From Bacteroidales bacterium (GTDB lineage Bacteria > Bacteroidota > Bacteroidia > Bacteroidales > VadinHA17): DNA of 56,154 bases. A program made the position numbers and the translations under genes. Numbering within the stretch: the first letter of the stretch is position 1; each line of letters opens with the position of its first letter. The stretch lies in NCBI GenBank assembly GCA_021371855.1, contig JAJFVL010000026.1:1-56154 (forward strand), written 5' to 3'. The notes under the pieces were generated by a model. That model did not search any database, was not told the origin of the DNA, and was given only the letters and a program-made list of their open reading frames with translations. This document shows, piece by piece, positions 1 to 7,846 of this stretch.

Positions 1-25
1 TGTCAATGCCTAAATAACGTTGACC
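1..25. repeat. IS terminal inverted repeat, left end
   Basis: It begins TGTCAATGCCTAAATAACGT and pairs with the reverse complement of 1346-1370 at 20 of 25 positions. It is the transposase-distal end and carries the orfB stop codon (positions 10-12). Base 1 of the window is the first base of the element. Confidence 0.8.
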
Positions 26-855
26 TTTTTAATACTTAATTTATCTCTTTTATTATTTATATGATTTACTGTTGATAAAGGGAGATAACTTGGAGAGTTA
101 TTCTCGTTATCAATGGTACTCCTGAATTTGCTTGGTGTTAATTTTCCCAATGCTTTGTGTGGTTTACCTGTGTTATACATAAATACAGCCTTATCTAACA
201 GCTTTTTGAGAGAAGTCATGTTTGTCGGGCCATAAGGATAAAGATAATTATTTTTGATAATCCCATTTAGCCTCTCTGCATGTGAGTTCTCATATACCTT
301 TTCTTCCGTCATTGAGTTTAACATTTCCAATGATTTAGTGAGTGCTTTGAACTCATTGCAATAGTACTGCCCTCCTCCATCTGAGTGAATTATTGCTCCT
401 TTTATATTGACTCTGCCTCGTTCGGTAATTACTCTATGCAAGGCCGGTAGCGTTGTATTCTCAGTGCGCAGATTATCACTTGCTGACCAACCGACTATCT
501 CTCGATTAAATAGGTCCATCATGAACGTAAGATAGTACGTGTCAGATCCTATATCAAAGTAGGTTATGTCACTCACAAAAACCTGGTTGACACGTGTAAC
601 CTCAATATCCTTTATCATGTTCGGGAACCTGGTCACTCCAAGGCTATTGGTTGTAACCCTAAAATTCCTTAATTTCTTAATCCTGTATCCAGAGTCCATA
701 CAGAACCGCTCAAACTGATCTCTCCCCATGCAGCTTGGTTGAAGCTTCAGGTAGATATCCCTGGCTGACATACGAGGATGATCAATTCGCAACTCATTAA
801 TCATAGGGATTAATTGTTCCTGCTCTTCAAACTTATATCTTCTGCGCTTTAGCAT
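10..855 (-). CDS. IS3-family transposase OrfB (DDE integrase core)
   Basis: This is the catalytic half of the IS3 transposase. An N-terminal HTH_21-like segment (about residues 20-60) precedes an rve integrase core. The acidic triad is visible as D96 (in SDITYF), D159 (in HSDGGGQY) and E194 (in AERLNG), with 34 residues between the second Asp and the Glu, which is the family spacing. The listed ATG start is probably not the main one: the frame is open upstream to the A7G slippery site at 907-914, so the active enzyme is likely an OrfAB fusion made by -1 frameshifting. The frame is intact, so the element may be functional. Confidence 0.92.
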   Translation of the reverse strand: MLKRRRYKFEEQEQLIPMINELRIDHPRMSARDIYLKLQPSCMGRDQFERFCMDSGYRIKKLRNFRVTTNSLGVTRFPNMIKDIEVTRVNQVFVSDITYFDIGSDTYYLTFMMDLFNREIVGWSASDNLRTENTTLPALHRVITERGRVNIKGAIIHSDGGGQYYCNEFKALTKSLEMLNSMTEEKVYENSHAERLNGIIKNNYLYPYGPTNMTSLKKLLDKAVFMYNTGKPHKALGKLTPSKFRSTIDNENNSPSYLPLSTVNHINNKRDKLSIKKVNVI

Positions 856-902
856 CTGATGGAAGGACTGTTTACTTATAGATAATACTTCGAACAGGTT
901 AC

Positions 903-1328
903 TTAACTTTTTTTGATGTTCTTTCCGGTTGAAATAGTACCAGACGAGAGTTTGGAACCTACTTTTTTTTTGATATCAACATTATATGTAGCTTCTGCTA
1001 TCTCTATCATCTTATCCTTAAACTCAAGCAATAATTGCTTTTGTCCAACTATTCTCTCAAGTTCCTTTATCCTCTCTTCAAGCATCTTAATCCTCTGTGT
1101 ATCACTCTTTGGTTCAATCACTTGCTTGTGCTCTTTTTTTGCCATAGATGAGTATGTAAATATCCATCGATAAACTGATGTCCGACTAACCTGATAGGTC
1201 TTACAAACATCGCTTACCGAATTATAATTCCTTTCTAGATCTCTAACAATCTTCTTTTTAATATCATTACTAAAGTAACGATTTTGTCTCGATCTTAATT
1301 CTTCTGTAAAAATGCTATTTGTTCCCAT
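903..1328 (-). CDS. IS3-family transposase OrfA (DNA-binding subunit)
   Basis: This 141-residue protein has a helix-turn-helix of the HTH_Tnp_1 type at about residues 37-58 (SVSDVCKTYQVSRTSVYRW), followed by a leucine-rich coiled coil at about 82-105 that in IS3 elements mediates multimerisation. It is translated first and ends at TAA just after the A7G motif. Alone it normally binds the terminal repeats and represses transposition; fused to OrfB by frameshifting it forms the transposase. Its start is 18 bp inside the right terminal repeat, as expected for an element-borne promoter. Confidence 0.9.
   Translation of the reverse strand: MGTNSIFTEELRSRQNRYFSNDIKKKIVRDLERNYNSVSDVCKTYQVSRTSVYRWIFTYSSMAKKEHKQVIEPKSDTQRIKMLEERIKELERIVGQKQLLLEFKDKMIEIAEATYNVDIKKKVGSKLSSGTISTGKNIKKS
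907..914 (-). other. A7G programmed -1 frameshift site between orfA and orfB
   Basis: On the minus strand seven A residues are followed by G at the very end of orfA (AAA AAA AGT TAA). Slipping back one base reads AAG TTA AGT and continues without a stop into orfB, joining ...KK to KLSNLF and on to the orfB ATG region. This is the classical IS3 arrangement. Frameshifting itself is inferred. Confidence 0.8.
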
Positions 1329-1345
1329 AATTATACGTTAATTTT

Positions 1346-1370
1346 GGTCAACGTATTTCAGGCACCGACA
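1346..1370. repeat. IS terminal inverted repeat, right end
   Basis: Its reverse complement begins TGTCGGTGCCTGAAATACGT and matches the left end at 20 of 25 positions. It precedes the orfA start (1328). Confidence 0.8.
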
Positions 1371-1457
1371 CAGTGTCAAAGTTCCAGAGACCAATTACAG
1401 ATTACTGAATACCGATTTCTGATTACGCTCTCCCCTATCTCCTCTCTCATTTTCACA

Positions 1458-1805
1458 CTATTGTTTTTCATCATCTTCCGTCAGAGAGAATATTTTCTCC
1501 GCCTCCATCCATTTCTCGCCCGATGATGCGCCGGGATCAGCGTCCTGGAATCTGGCAACAAACGCCTCCCACTCTGCCTGCCGGGGTAATTGTGCCAACC
1601 GTGCAAAATCCCTTTCCCTGTCAAAACCTTCCACGGTGTCAACTATCATGAATAGCGTGTTGCCATTGATGAATATCTCCATATTGGTTATCCCCACCTC
1701 ACCTATGCCTTCCTTTACCTCAGGCCATACGTTACGGTGAACGTCCCGGTATTTTGCAATAAGTTCAGGATCGTCTTTGAGTTTTAGTGTCTGGATTATT
1801 CGCAT
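1458..1805 (-). CDS. rhaM: L-rhamnose mutarotase (RhaM/DUF718 family)
   Basis: This 115-residue protein is a small ferredoxin-like-fold enzyme that interconverts the alpha and beta anomers of L-rhamnose, or L-fucose in some homologues. Family marks are the N-terminal strand MRIIQTLKLK, the helix YRDVHRNVWPEV with the likely active-site Tyr19 and His23, the strand NMEIFINGNTLFMIV and the conserved tryptophan in WEAF. Length is typical (about 104-115). It is the last gene of a minus-strand run after wzc, 95 bp downstream, with a REP-like palindrome in the gap. Proximity to polysaccharide genes and to a distant fucosidase fits deoxysugar metabolism; exact sugar preference cannot be read from sequence. 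Confidence 0.85.
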   Translation of the reverse strand: MRIIQTLKLKDDPELIAKYRDVHRNVWPEVKEGIGEVGITNMEIFINGNTLFMIVDTVEGFDRERDFARLAQLPRQAEWEAFVARFQDADPGASSGEKWMEAEKIFSLTEDDEKQ

Positions 1806-1837
1806 GTTATTGGTTTTTAAGATAAAAGATGTCAGAA

Positions 1838-1863
1838 GGCACGGATTACAAATCCGCGCCAGC
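1838..1863. repeat. REP-like palindrome (GGATT-n3-AATCC family)
   Basis: A hairpin core CGGATT ACA AATCCG is flanked by GGCA and CGCCAGC. It is the inverted counterpart of the copy at 8941-8966 with one mismatch. It lies between wzc and rhaM. Other family members are at 8941, 9013, 15024, 15068, 15175 and 22535. Confidence 0.7.
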
Positions 1864-1900
1864 GGCGGTTACTTACTCACTCCTGCCGGTTCGATACCTG

Positions 1901-4285
1901 TCATACTTTCGTCTTTTTAACCTTTGTCTCTTTCGAATGATAACTATAGCCATAATCACTCCCGTACCGTGCATAATTTCCGTACCTGATCTTTCCGTAC
2001 TGGATATCATTTAAAAGAAGACTGGTGCCGTTTATACCGTTGGCTTTAATACCGGTAAGTGTACCTGAAAGAAGAGGCTTTATGGTTTTACCGTGACGCA
2101 CAAGTATAATAGTAGCATCAGCAAAAGTCGCCAGTGTCAGACTGTCCGACACAGTACCTATGGGAGCGCTGTCGATAATTATATAATCATAAAGCTCCCT
2201 GAGCTCTGACAGCAGAGCGGGAATATTCCCCGAGGCGATCAGCTCGGCAGGATTCGGAGGAATGGGACCCGAAGGAATTATATCGAGATTATCAAACCTG
2301 GTCTTCTTTATTATTTCATCTGTCTTATCACGTCCTATGAGCCATGTTGACAGACCCTTCTCATTTGAAAGGTCAAATTCACTGATGATCTTTGGCTTAC
2401 GCAGGTCAAAATCCATCAGCAGTGTCTTCTTACCCATGAGGCTATAGACCGATGCAAGATTTATAGCAGTAAATGTCTTACCCTCATCAGGCATTGATGA
2501 GGTGATAAGTATGACAGGTGACTTTATATCCTTCGTGAAGAACCTTATCCTTGCCCTCAGCGATCTGAAAGATTCTGCCACCGCCGAGGAGGGCTCTTCA
2601 AGAACCACTAAATCTTTGTTGAGGGTACTTTGAGCTATGTGCCCGGCTATGGGAAGATCCGTTATCTTCTTCAAATCATCATCATCCTTTATGGTATTGT
2701 CAAAAGTATCAATTCCGATTATCACCAGGAAAGGAAGCCCTAATCCTGCAAGTATCGCCAGAAGGTATACCCTGACAGGTTTAGGTGAAACAGGCACCTT
2801 GTCGGGTCTCGGTCTGTCGATCATCTCATTATCAGGTGTATTTGAGGCTTTCTGGATCTGGGCCTCAGCTTTTTTCTCGAGGAGGAATGAATATAATACG
2901 TCGTTCAGTTTGAATTCCCTTTCAATTCCCAGCAATTCCCTCTCGGTCCTGGGGAGTGTTGCAGCGCTGGCATTGATCGACCTGGTCTGCTCGCGGTTCT
3001 CCTTCATGGCAAGCTCATTTGCATGTCTTACCCCCTTAAGTGTTTCATTCAGTGCATCGCGGGTATTGCGCAGCTTCTGTGCGATCTGGGCCTGCATAGG
3101 ATTCCTGTCGCCAATGCTGCGGCTGAAGTACTGGCTCTGCAGGTCGGACAGTTCAATTACAAGCCTTGTAAGTCCGGGATCAGTTATCCCCATGGTTGCG
3201 GGGGAAACGGGGAGCTCTCCGCCGGCATCTTTTGAAAGATACCCTGCCAGATATTCATAGTAATTCGATTCAATTACAAGCTTTGCCTTCTCATTTTCAA
3301 GATTCATCGCCTGGGTGATGATCTGCTGACCCTGTGCCGACATATCCATTACCCTGTTCGCGGACCGGAACCGCTGAAGCTTATCTTCGGTAATATTCAG
3401 AGAATCGCTTATCCCCAGAAGCTGGTTATCTATAAAATCTATTGTCCTGACGGCCTCCTTGTTTTTCCTTTCAAGGTTGTTGTTCAGGAAGACAGCTATC
3501 AGCTTGTCAAGGAAATCCATTTCCATCACCTTGTTTGTCCCGACAATACTGAGATTGATTATTGTTCCTTCCTTGGAGGCAGGTTTTGCTTCCAATCTTG
3601 AACGGATACTTTCGACAAGCTTATCGCGGCTGTGAATAATAAAGTACAAAGGCTTCTCACGGTTTTCCGGGGTATAAAATCCGGGGACCTGTTCAATCCG
3701 CATCTTACCCCCTTCAATATCAATAGTATCGCCGAATGCAGCTTTTGTTTTAAAGTCGTGGAATTTATCAGAATGTGCAGTAAGAATGAATGTATTACTT
3801 CCCGTCAGTTTAATCTCAAATTCCATATCTTCCGGTATCTTTCCCGAAGCATCGGTATAAACCCTGACAGGACTTTCGGGATATAAAGGAACCTTATTCA
3901 TTCTTCCACGATAATAGTATTCGATATCAAATGGCAGTTCAGAAAGTACCTTGTCAACTATTGACCATGAAGTTATTAAAAGGAGCTGGTTGTCGAGGTT
4001 CTGCATCCCCGGCCGTACTCCGAAACCCTCGAGGATCTTGTCAGATCCGATAATTGACTGACTTTTTTTGTCCTCTTCAATAAGCACTGTGGCCGAGACC
4101 TTCCATGTGGGAAGCGTATGAGTGAGGTAAAGCCATGCAACGGTAAGCGCCACGAAAAGCGCCAGTGCAAACCAGTACCAGTTCGAAAGAACAAGATAAA
4201 AGAGTTTTGTCAGATCTATGTCGTCATCCTGTTTAGCGGTGACTGGACGGGTGTAGGGTTTGGGGGATGGGGACTCGGGGATCAT
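1901..4285 (-). CDS. wzc: Wzc-like polysaccharide co-polymerase / tyrosine autokinase
   Basis: This inner-membrane protein controls export and chain length of capsular or exopolysaccharide together with a Wza-type channel. The 794 residues show an N-terminal Wzz domain with a membrane helix at about 36-56, a long periplasmic coiled-coil region with a GNVR-like part (about 250-480), a second membrane helix near 505-525, and a cytoplasmic BY-kinase domain. Kinase motifs are Walker A at 596-604 (SSMPDEGKT), Walker A' (LLMDFDLRKPK) and Walker B (YIIIDSAPIG). The C-terminus has a tyrosine cluster at 763-782 (seven Tyr), the usual autophosphorylation tail. It is transcribed after the wza-like gene, but the 525-bp spacer between them is made of repeats, unusual for an operon pair. 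Confidence 0.93.
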   Translation of the reverse strand: MIPESPSPKPYTRPVTAKQDDDIDLTKLFYLVLSNWYWFALALFVALTVAWLYLTHTLPTWKVSATVLIEEDKKSQSIIGSDKILEGFGVRPGMQNLDNQLLLITSWSIVDKVLSELPFDIEYYYRGRMNKVPLYPESPVRVYTDASGKIPEDMEFEIKLTGSNTFILTAHSDKFHDFKTKAAFGDTIDIEGGKMRIEQVPGFYTPENREKPLYFIIHSRDKLVESIRSRLEAKPASKEGTIINLSIVGTNKVMEMDFLDKLIAVFLNNNLERKNKEAVRTIDFIDNQLLGISDSLNITEDKLQRFRSANRVMDMSAQGQQIITQAMNLENEKAKLVIESNYYEYLAGYLSKDAGGELPVSPATMGITDPGLTRLVIELSDLQSQYFSRSIGDRNPMQAQIAQKLRNTRDALNETLKGVRHANELAMKENREQTRSINASAATLPRTERELLGIEREFKLNDVLYSFLLEKKAEAQIQKASNTPDNEMIDRPRPDKVPVSPKPVRVYLLAILAGLGLPFLVIIGIDTFDNTIKDDDDLKKITDLPIAGHIAQSTLNKDLVVLEEPSSAVAESFRSLRARIRFFTKDIKSPVILITSSMPDEGKTFTAINLASVYSLMGKKTLLMDFDLRKPKIISEFDLSNEKGLSTWLIGRDKTDEIIKKTRFDNLDIIPSGPIPPNPAELIASGNIPALLSELRELYDYIIIDSAPIGTVSDSLTLATFADATIILVRHGKTIKPLLSGTLTGIKANGINGTSLLLNDIQYGKIRYGNYARYGSDYGYSYHSKETKVKKTKV

Positions 4286-4301
4286 GTGATAAAAGATAAA
4301 A

Positions 4302-4399
4302 GTTTAAGGTTTAAGGTTTAAGGTTTAAAGTTTAAAGTATAAGGGTTGAAGGGTTGAAGGGTTGAAGGGTTGAGGGGTTGAGGGGTTGAGGGGTTGACG
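4302..4399. repeat. Tandem simple repeats: six 7-mers then seven 8-mers
   Basis: Positions 4302-4343 are six near-identical GTTTAAG heptamers, and 4344-4399 are seven GGTTGAAG/GGTTGAGG octamers. They begin 17 bp upstream of the wzc start codon, so they lie in its 5' untranslated or intercistronic region. Copy number is likely to vary by slippage (inference). Confidence 0.9.
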
Positions 4400-4474
4400 T
4401 TTGAGGGATTCAAAGTTCAGACAAATTCAACATGTAAAATGGAACAAGTAGGCAGCGGAGAGAGGAGACGGAAT

Positions 4475-4810
4475 ATTGAACAAGGAACAAGGAATGTTGA
4501 ACATGAGATTGAAAATAATATTGAACAAGGAACAAGGAATACTGAACATGAGATTGAAAATAATATTGAACAAGGAACAAGGAATACTGAACATAAGATT
4601 GAAAATAATATTGAACAAGGAACAAGGAATACTGAACATAAGATTGAAAATAATATTGAACAAGGAACAAGGAATGTTGAACATGAGATTGAAAATAATA
4701 TTGAACAAGGAACAAGGATCAAGGATCAAGGATCAAGGATCAAGGAATGATGAACAAGGAACAAGGAATATTGAATATTGAACATGGAACTATTAATATT
4801 GAACAAGGAA
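4475..4810. repeat. Tandem array of 45-bp units (GAACAAGG family) between wza and wzc
   Basis: Five consecutive 45-bp units run from 4475 to 4699. Each begins ATTGAACAAGGAACAAGGAA and ends GATTGAAAATAAT. A degraded stretch of AAGGATC and AAGGAAC heptamers continues to the wza stop codon at 4811. Because 45 is a multiple of three and stops are rare in the words used, several frames stay open on both strands; these are not considered genes. The array is transcribed antisense to its purine-rich strand if wza and wzc share a message. The same words recur at 7536-7826. Confidence 0.92.
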
Positions 4811-5587
4811 CTATTTGACTACATTCCAGATAAGGACAAATGTTGTGATCGTACTGAGGACAACCGAATAGGGAAATGTGTTCATCCTGAAAAACCTGCC
4901 TTTCACAGGCTGGGCATAAATGACATCATTAGGCATAACATAGAAGAACTCTGAAGACATGATGGAACGGTCGGCAAGGCTGAACTCTTTTACGATATTG
5001 CCGCCGGTTGTCTGCCGGATGATCTGAATCTTCTGCCTGTCGCTGAATTCGGTAAGATCGTTGCCCATGGCAAGCGCCTGGAATATATTCAGCCGGTCTT
5101 TATATATCGGATACCTGCCCGGCTTCTGCACTTCACCGATAAGACTTACATAGTTGTTTATCATCTTCACTGAGACTGCAGCATCAGCGACATAATCCTT
5201 CAGGGCTTCCTCCACTTCAGTAGTAACGGCAGCCAGTGTCTTTCCGGCAACTAAAATCGTTCCGGCATATGGTAAACGGATATTTCCTGATCCATCTACA
5301 GGATAGCTTACCAGTCCCGCACTAAGCTCTGTTGTGCTGATACTGAATGAAGTAACCGGCAAAGCATTGAACATCTCCGACCATTTCGGATCGGGAGTAA
5401 CCACCTTTATATAAAGGTTGTCGTATGGCAGTATCTTATAATCGGCCGGCGTGACTGCAACAACAGTATCGGACAATGAGCCATCGTACTGAAGATAGGT
5501 CAGCTTTTTATTGGTTACACATGATGCCAGCGAAACGGCGATCAGAAAAACGACAGGAGCAACTGTTTTTGTAAGATGTTTTGTCAT
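4811..5587 (-). CDS. wza: Wza-like polysaccharide export lipoprotein
   Basis: This outer-membrane auxiliary protein forms the export channel for a surface polysaccharide. The 258 residues start with a lipoprotein signal (lipobox SLASC, Cys23), followed by a Poly_export domain (about 48-130, with YKILPYDNLYIKV), then an SLBB-type domain (about 145-200, VSLIGEVQKPGRYPI) and a C-terminal hydrophobic helix typical of the Bacteroidota version. It is shorter than E. coli Wza (379 residues), as is normal in this phylum. It precedes wzc on the same strand. A TACTTTTG promoter element lies at 5679-5686. The stop codon abuts the repeat array. Confidence 0.92.
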   Translation of the reverse strand: MTKHLTKTVAPVVFLIAVSLASCVTNKKLTYLQYDGSLSDTVVAVTPADYKILPYDNLYIKVVTPDPKWSEMFNALPVTSFSISTTELSAGLVSYPVDGSGNIRLPYAGTILVAGKTLAAVTTEVEEALKDYVADAAVSVKMINNYVSLIGEVQKPGRYPIYKDRLNIFQALAMGNDLTEFSDRQKIQIIRQTTGGNIVKEFSLADRSIMSSEFFYVMPNDVIYAQPVKGRFFRMNTFPYSVVLSTITTFVLIWNVVK

Positions 5588-5678
5588 ATTAAGGTAGTGA
5601 AGTGTTTCAATGATTCAAGATTCTGTTTTTTCAGGGTCATTTAAATCTACTATTCTGAGACTCTGAAACTTTAAAAAG

Positions 5679-5686
5679 CAAAAGTA
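5679..5686 (-). promoter_or_regulatory. Bacteroidota -7 promoter element for the wza-wzc run
   Basis: The minus strand reads TACTTTTG, matching TAnnTTTG, about 90 bp upstream of the wza start and just past the end of the upstream barrel gene. No experimental support. Confidence 0.45.
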
Positions 5687-5696
5687 ATCCCTGAAT

Positions 5697-6233
5697 TTAA
5701 AATTTACAAATGACTCCCATCTTCAGATTGATAAAGGTATTTATTACGGAATATCCTGTCTGCATAAGAAAGCCGGTCGATAGATTGACTGCGAATTTGC
5801 GAAAGACGGAATAACTGGCTCCGATCCCCGGATTCATGAAGATCTGTGTTTCATCGAGGTTGGAAAAATTCAGCAACAATCCGCCATCGGCATAAAGGTA
5901 AGGAGTCAGGCGGCTGAAATTCATTTTGCACCTTATGTCGAGAAAAAGGGGGACCAGGGATCCGTCGTCATAAATTGAGAGTCCGGTTCCGGCAGCTATA
6001 ATGAAGCTTCTGTTAATCTGGGATCCGACAAGAGTGGTGAATCCTGAGAAGTTTTTTGAGTATGGAACACTCACATCACCTGCACCAAAACCGGTCTGAA
6101 ACTCAGTAATAGAAATTATACCACCGCTGGTTTCGAGAGTTTCATAGGGCATGTTAGGATAAACCAGATCCTGTGCTGAAACCCTGAATAGTGTAAAGGT
6201 GAATACTGTCAAAAAAACAGGCAGATGTCTCAC
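5697..6233 (-). CDS. Small outer-membrane beta-barrel protein, paralogue 1
   Basis: This 178-residue protein has a signal peptide ending near VSAQ and then alternating hydrophobic strands rich in Gly and aromatic residues, ending in an aromatic C-terminal strand (MGVICKF), the usual outer-membrane insertion signal. It starts with GTG. It is clearly homologous to the next gene upstream: both share a GFTT strand, PLFLDIR/PLFIDVR, DGGLLL and NPGIG motifs in the same order. Function is unknown; I infer an 8-stranded barrel of the porin/OmpA-like type. Placement just upstream of wza suggests, but does not show, a role in surface polysaccharide display. Confidence 0.75.
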   Translation of the reverse strand: MRHLPVFLTVFTFTLFRVSAQDLVYPNMPYETLETSGGIISITEFQTGFGAGDVSVPYSKNFSGFTTLVGSQINRSFIIAAGTGLSIYDDGSLVPLFLDIRCKMNFSRLTPYLYADGGLLLNFSNLDETQIFMNPGIGASYSVFRKFAVNLSTGFLMQTGYSVINTFINLKMGVICKF

Positions 6234-6252
6234 TTTTAAGAAATTCCGATAT

Positions 6253-6786
6253 TTAAAACTTATAAGTAACCCCGGTCTTCAGATTAATAAAGCTATCCCT
6301 GAGGTCACCAAACTGAGAGAAAAGACCTGTTCCAAGATTGACCGCAAAATTACGATTAATGGTATATCTGACCCCTATTCCCGGGTTTATGAAAAGCCTT
6401 GTATCTTTTTTTGCTGAAAAATCCAATAACAGGCCGCCATCGCCAAAAGCGTAAGGGGTGAACTTATCGATAATAATCCGATACCTGACATCGATGAATA
6501 ATGGAACAAGAGTTCCGTTATTATAAAAATGCACCCCTGTTCCACCGGCGACAACAAAACTTTTGTCTATCTGGTAACCATGTATTGTTGTAAATCCAAA
6601 AAACGATTTTGAATAGGGAACACTTGTATCTTTCAGTCCAAAACCGGCTGTGAATTCATTAATTGTTATATATCCGGGCTCTGAGCTCAGATTTATTTCT
6701 GGTCTGTTGGCAGTAAACTTGTTCTGCGCTGAAACAAAGGATACTGATAAAAAGATAACTGCTAAAAGGGTTAGAGATCGTTTCAT
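6253..6786 (-). CDS. Small outer-membrane beta-barrel protein, paralogue 2
   Basis: This 177-residue protein has a signal peptide (MKRSLTLLAVIFLSVSFVSAQ) and the same predicted barrel as the neighbouring 178-residue protein, 19 bp downstream, to which it aligns along its full length. It ends in an aromatic strand (TGVTYKF). The pair is a tandem duplication and probably one transcript. A possible TACTTTTG element on the minus strand lies far upstream at 7140-7147. No enzymatic motif is visible; a structural or binding role at the outer membrane is inferred. Confidence 0.75.
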   Translation of the reverse strand: MKRSLTLLAVIFLSVSFVSAQNKFTANRPEINLSSEPGYITINEFTAGFGLKDTSVPYSKSFFGFTTIHGYQIDKSFVVAGGTGVHFYNNGTLVPLFIDVRYRIIIDKFTPYAFGDGGLLLDFSAKKDTRLFINPGIGVRYTINRNFAVNLGTGLFSQFGDLRDSFINLKTGVTYKF

Positions 6787-7210
6787 AATAATGAGTGTTT
6801 ATGGTTGAATGGTTGAATGGTTCACAATTTTCCATGCTTCCGCCCCGTCAGTCCCACAGATTAAAGTATTGAAAACAACAAATAATGTACTTCTGAAGCG
6901 TTTCTGCCATAAACTGAAGAATTGCTCCGGAATGCATCAGATACTTCCAGGTTATCTGTATTGACTATCTATAGATCGATTAACAAAATACTTACCTTTA
7001 ACAAATTAAAGGTTGTACGTAAAGTTATTAACTGATCAGACATTTGCAAAACAAACTAAACATAAATTCAAATTAACGATTTCTTAATCTGACAATTAAA
7101 TCTTCAGATCAAAAAATAAATTTGAATTATGCCAACAGGCAAAAGTAACAATTTTTACAGGTTGTTATCATAGTATTCAAAATTTATCAATAGCGTCCGA
7201 CTGAAAATAT

Positions 7211-7347
7211 GAGATTCTTCGCTTCGCTCAGAATGACAATTACTTAGAAGGTTGTGGGGAGAAGGAGGCGTTTGGTGGCGGGTGCCGCCAAACACCTTCT
7301 TCTCAAAAAAACAATTACCTGTCATTCTGAGTGAAACGAAAAATCTC
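7211..7347. repeat. Nested inverted repeat, MITE-like
   Basis: The outer arms 7211-7237 and 7321-7347 (GAGATTCTTCGC... and its complement) match at 24 of 27 positions. Inner arms near 7261-7277 and 7284-7300 pair at about 14 of 17. The whole could fold as one long hairpin. It contains no reading frame. Confidence 0.75.
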
Positions 7348-7535
7348 TTGTTAATTTCACGAATTATCCGTTTAGTAGTAAAAATTTCTGAATAAATAAA
7401 AGTAACTTTATCATTATCATTTTCTTATAGTTAACAGAAAAAAATCTGAACTAAATAATTGGAAAAGTTTAAGGTTTCTCGTTTCTTGCGGGGAGTGGGG
7501 TTGAGCTGTTGGATGCGGGGGGGCTAAAAACAAAT

Positions 7536-7826
7536 TGAACAGGGAATATTGAACAAGGAACAAGGATCAAGAATAATGAACAAGGAACAAGGAATATTGA
7601 ACGTGGAACATGGAACTTGAAACATGGAATAATGAACAAGGAACAAGGAATAATGAACATGGAACATGGAACTTGGAACTTGGAACATGGAATATTGAAC
7701 AAGGAACAAGGATCAAGAATAATGAACAAGGAACAAGGAATAATGAACGTGGAACATGGAACATGGAACAGGGAATATTGAACAAGGAACAAGGAATAAT
7801 GAACGTGGAACATGGAACATGGAACC
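7536..7826. repeat. GAACAAGG-family heptamer array upstream of the Ldh-2 gene
   Basis: The array is built from NNGGAAC heptamers (AAGGAAC, ATGGAAC, GTGGAAC, TTGGAAC) punctuated by GGAATAATGAAC or GGAATATTGAAC 12-mers. It ends 20 bp before the start codon at 7847, so it occupies the expected promoter and leader space. Open frames inside it on both strands are compositional. The same vocabulary is found at 4475-4810. Confidence 0.9.
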
Positions 7827-7846
7827 AGAAACTATAAATAAAAAAT

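Larger units (their letters stand above)
1..1370 (-). mobile_element. IS3-family insertion sequence, complete (about 1.37 kb)
   Basis: The element has two consecutive minus-strand reading frames (orfA then orfB), an A7G frameshift motif between them, and imperfect terminal inverted repeats at 1-25 and 1346-1370 that match at 20 of 25 positions. Both ends start with TG and finish with CA as expected of the family. The orfB stop codon lies inside the left inverted repeat. The element sits downstream of rhaM and does not break a visible gene. The left flank is outside the window, so a target duplication cannot be tested. Confidence 0.9.
6787..7846. other. 1.06-kb non-coding region between divergent genes
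   Basis: It holds two GGTTGAAT octamers (6803-6818), an AT-rich stretch with no credible gene (about 6880-7200), a nested inverted repeat (7211-7347), another AT-rich stretch, and the GAACAAGG repeat array (7536-7826). TAnnTTTG matches occur on plus (7117-7124) and minus (7140-7147) but are far from either start codon. Confidence 0.7.

Noticed and set aside
2637..3260. 207-residue open frame antisense to wzc
   Set aside because: Shadow of the wzc coding sequence; serine/leucine-rich with no recognisable domain.
4475..4699. Possible CRISPR array (regular repeats)
   Set aside because: Units are tandem without unique spacers, and no cas gene is present.
4394..4781. Overlapping open frames on both strands (about 100 residues each) in the GAACAAGG array
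   Set aside because: They result from a 45-bp unit free of stops in several frames. Translations are repetitive, without a start context, and mirror each other on both strands.
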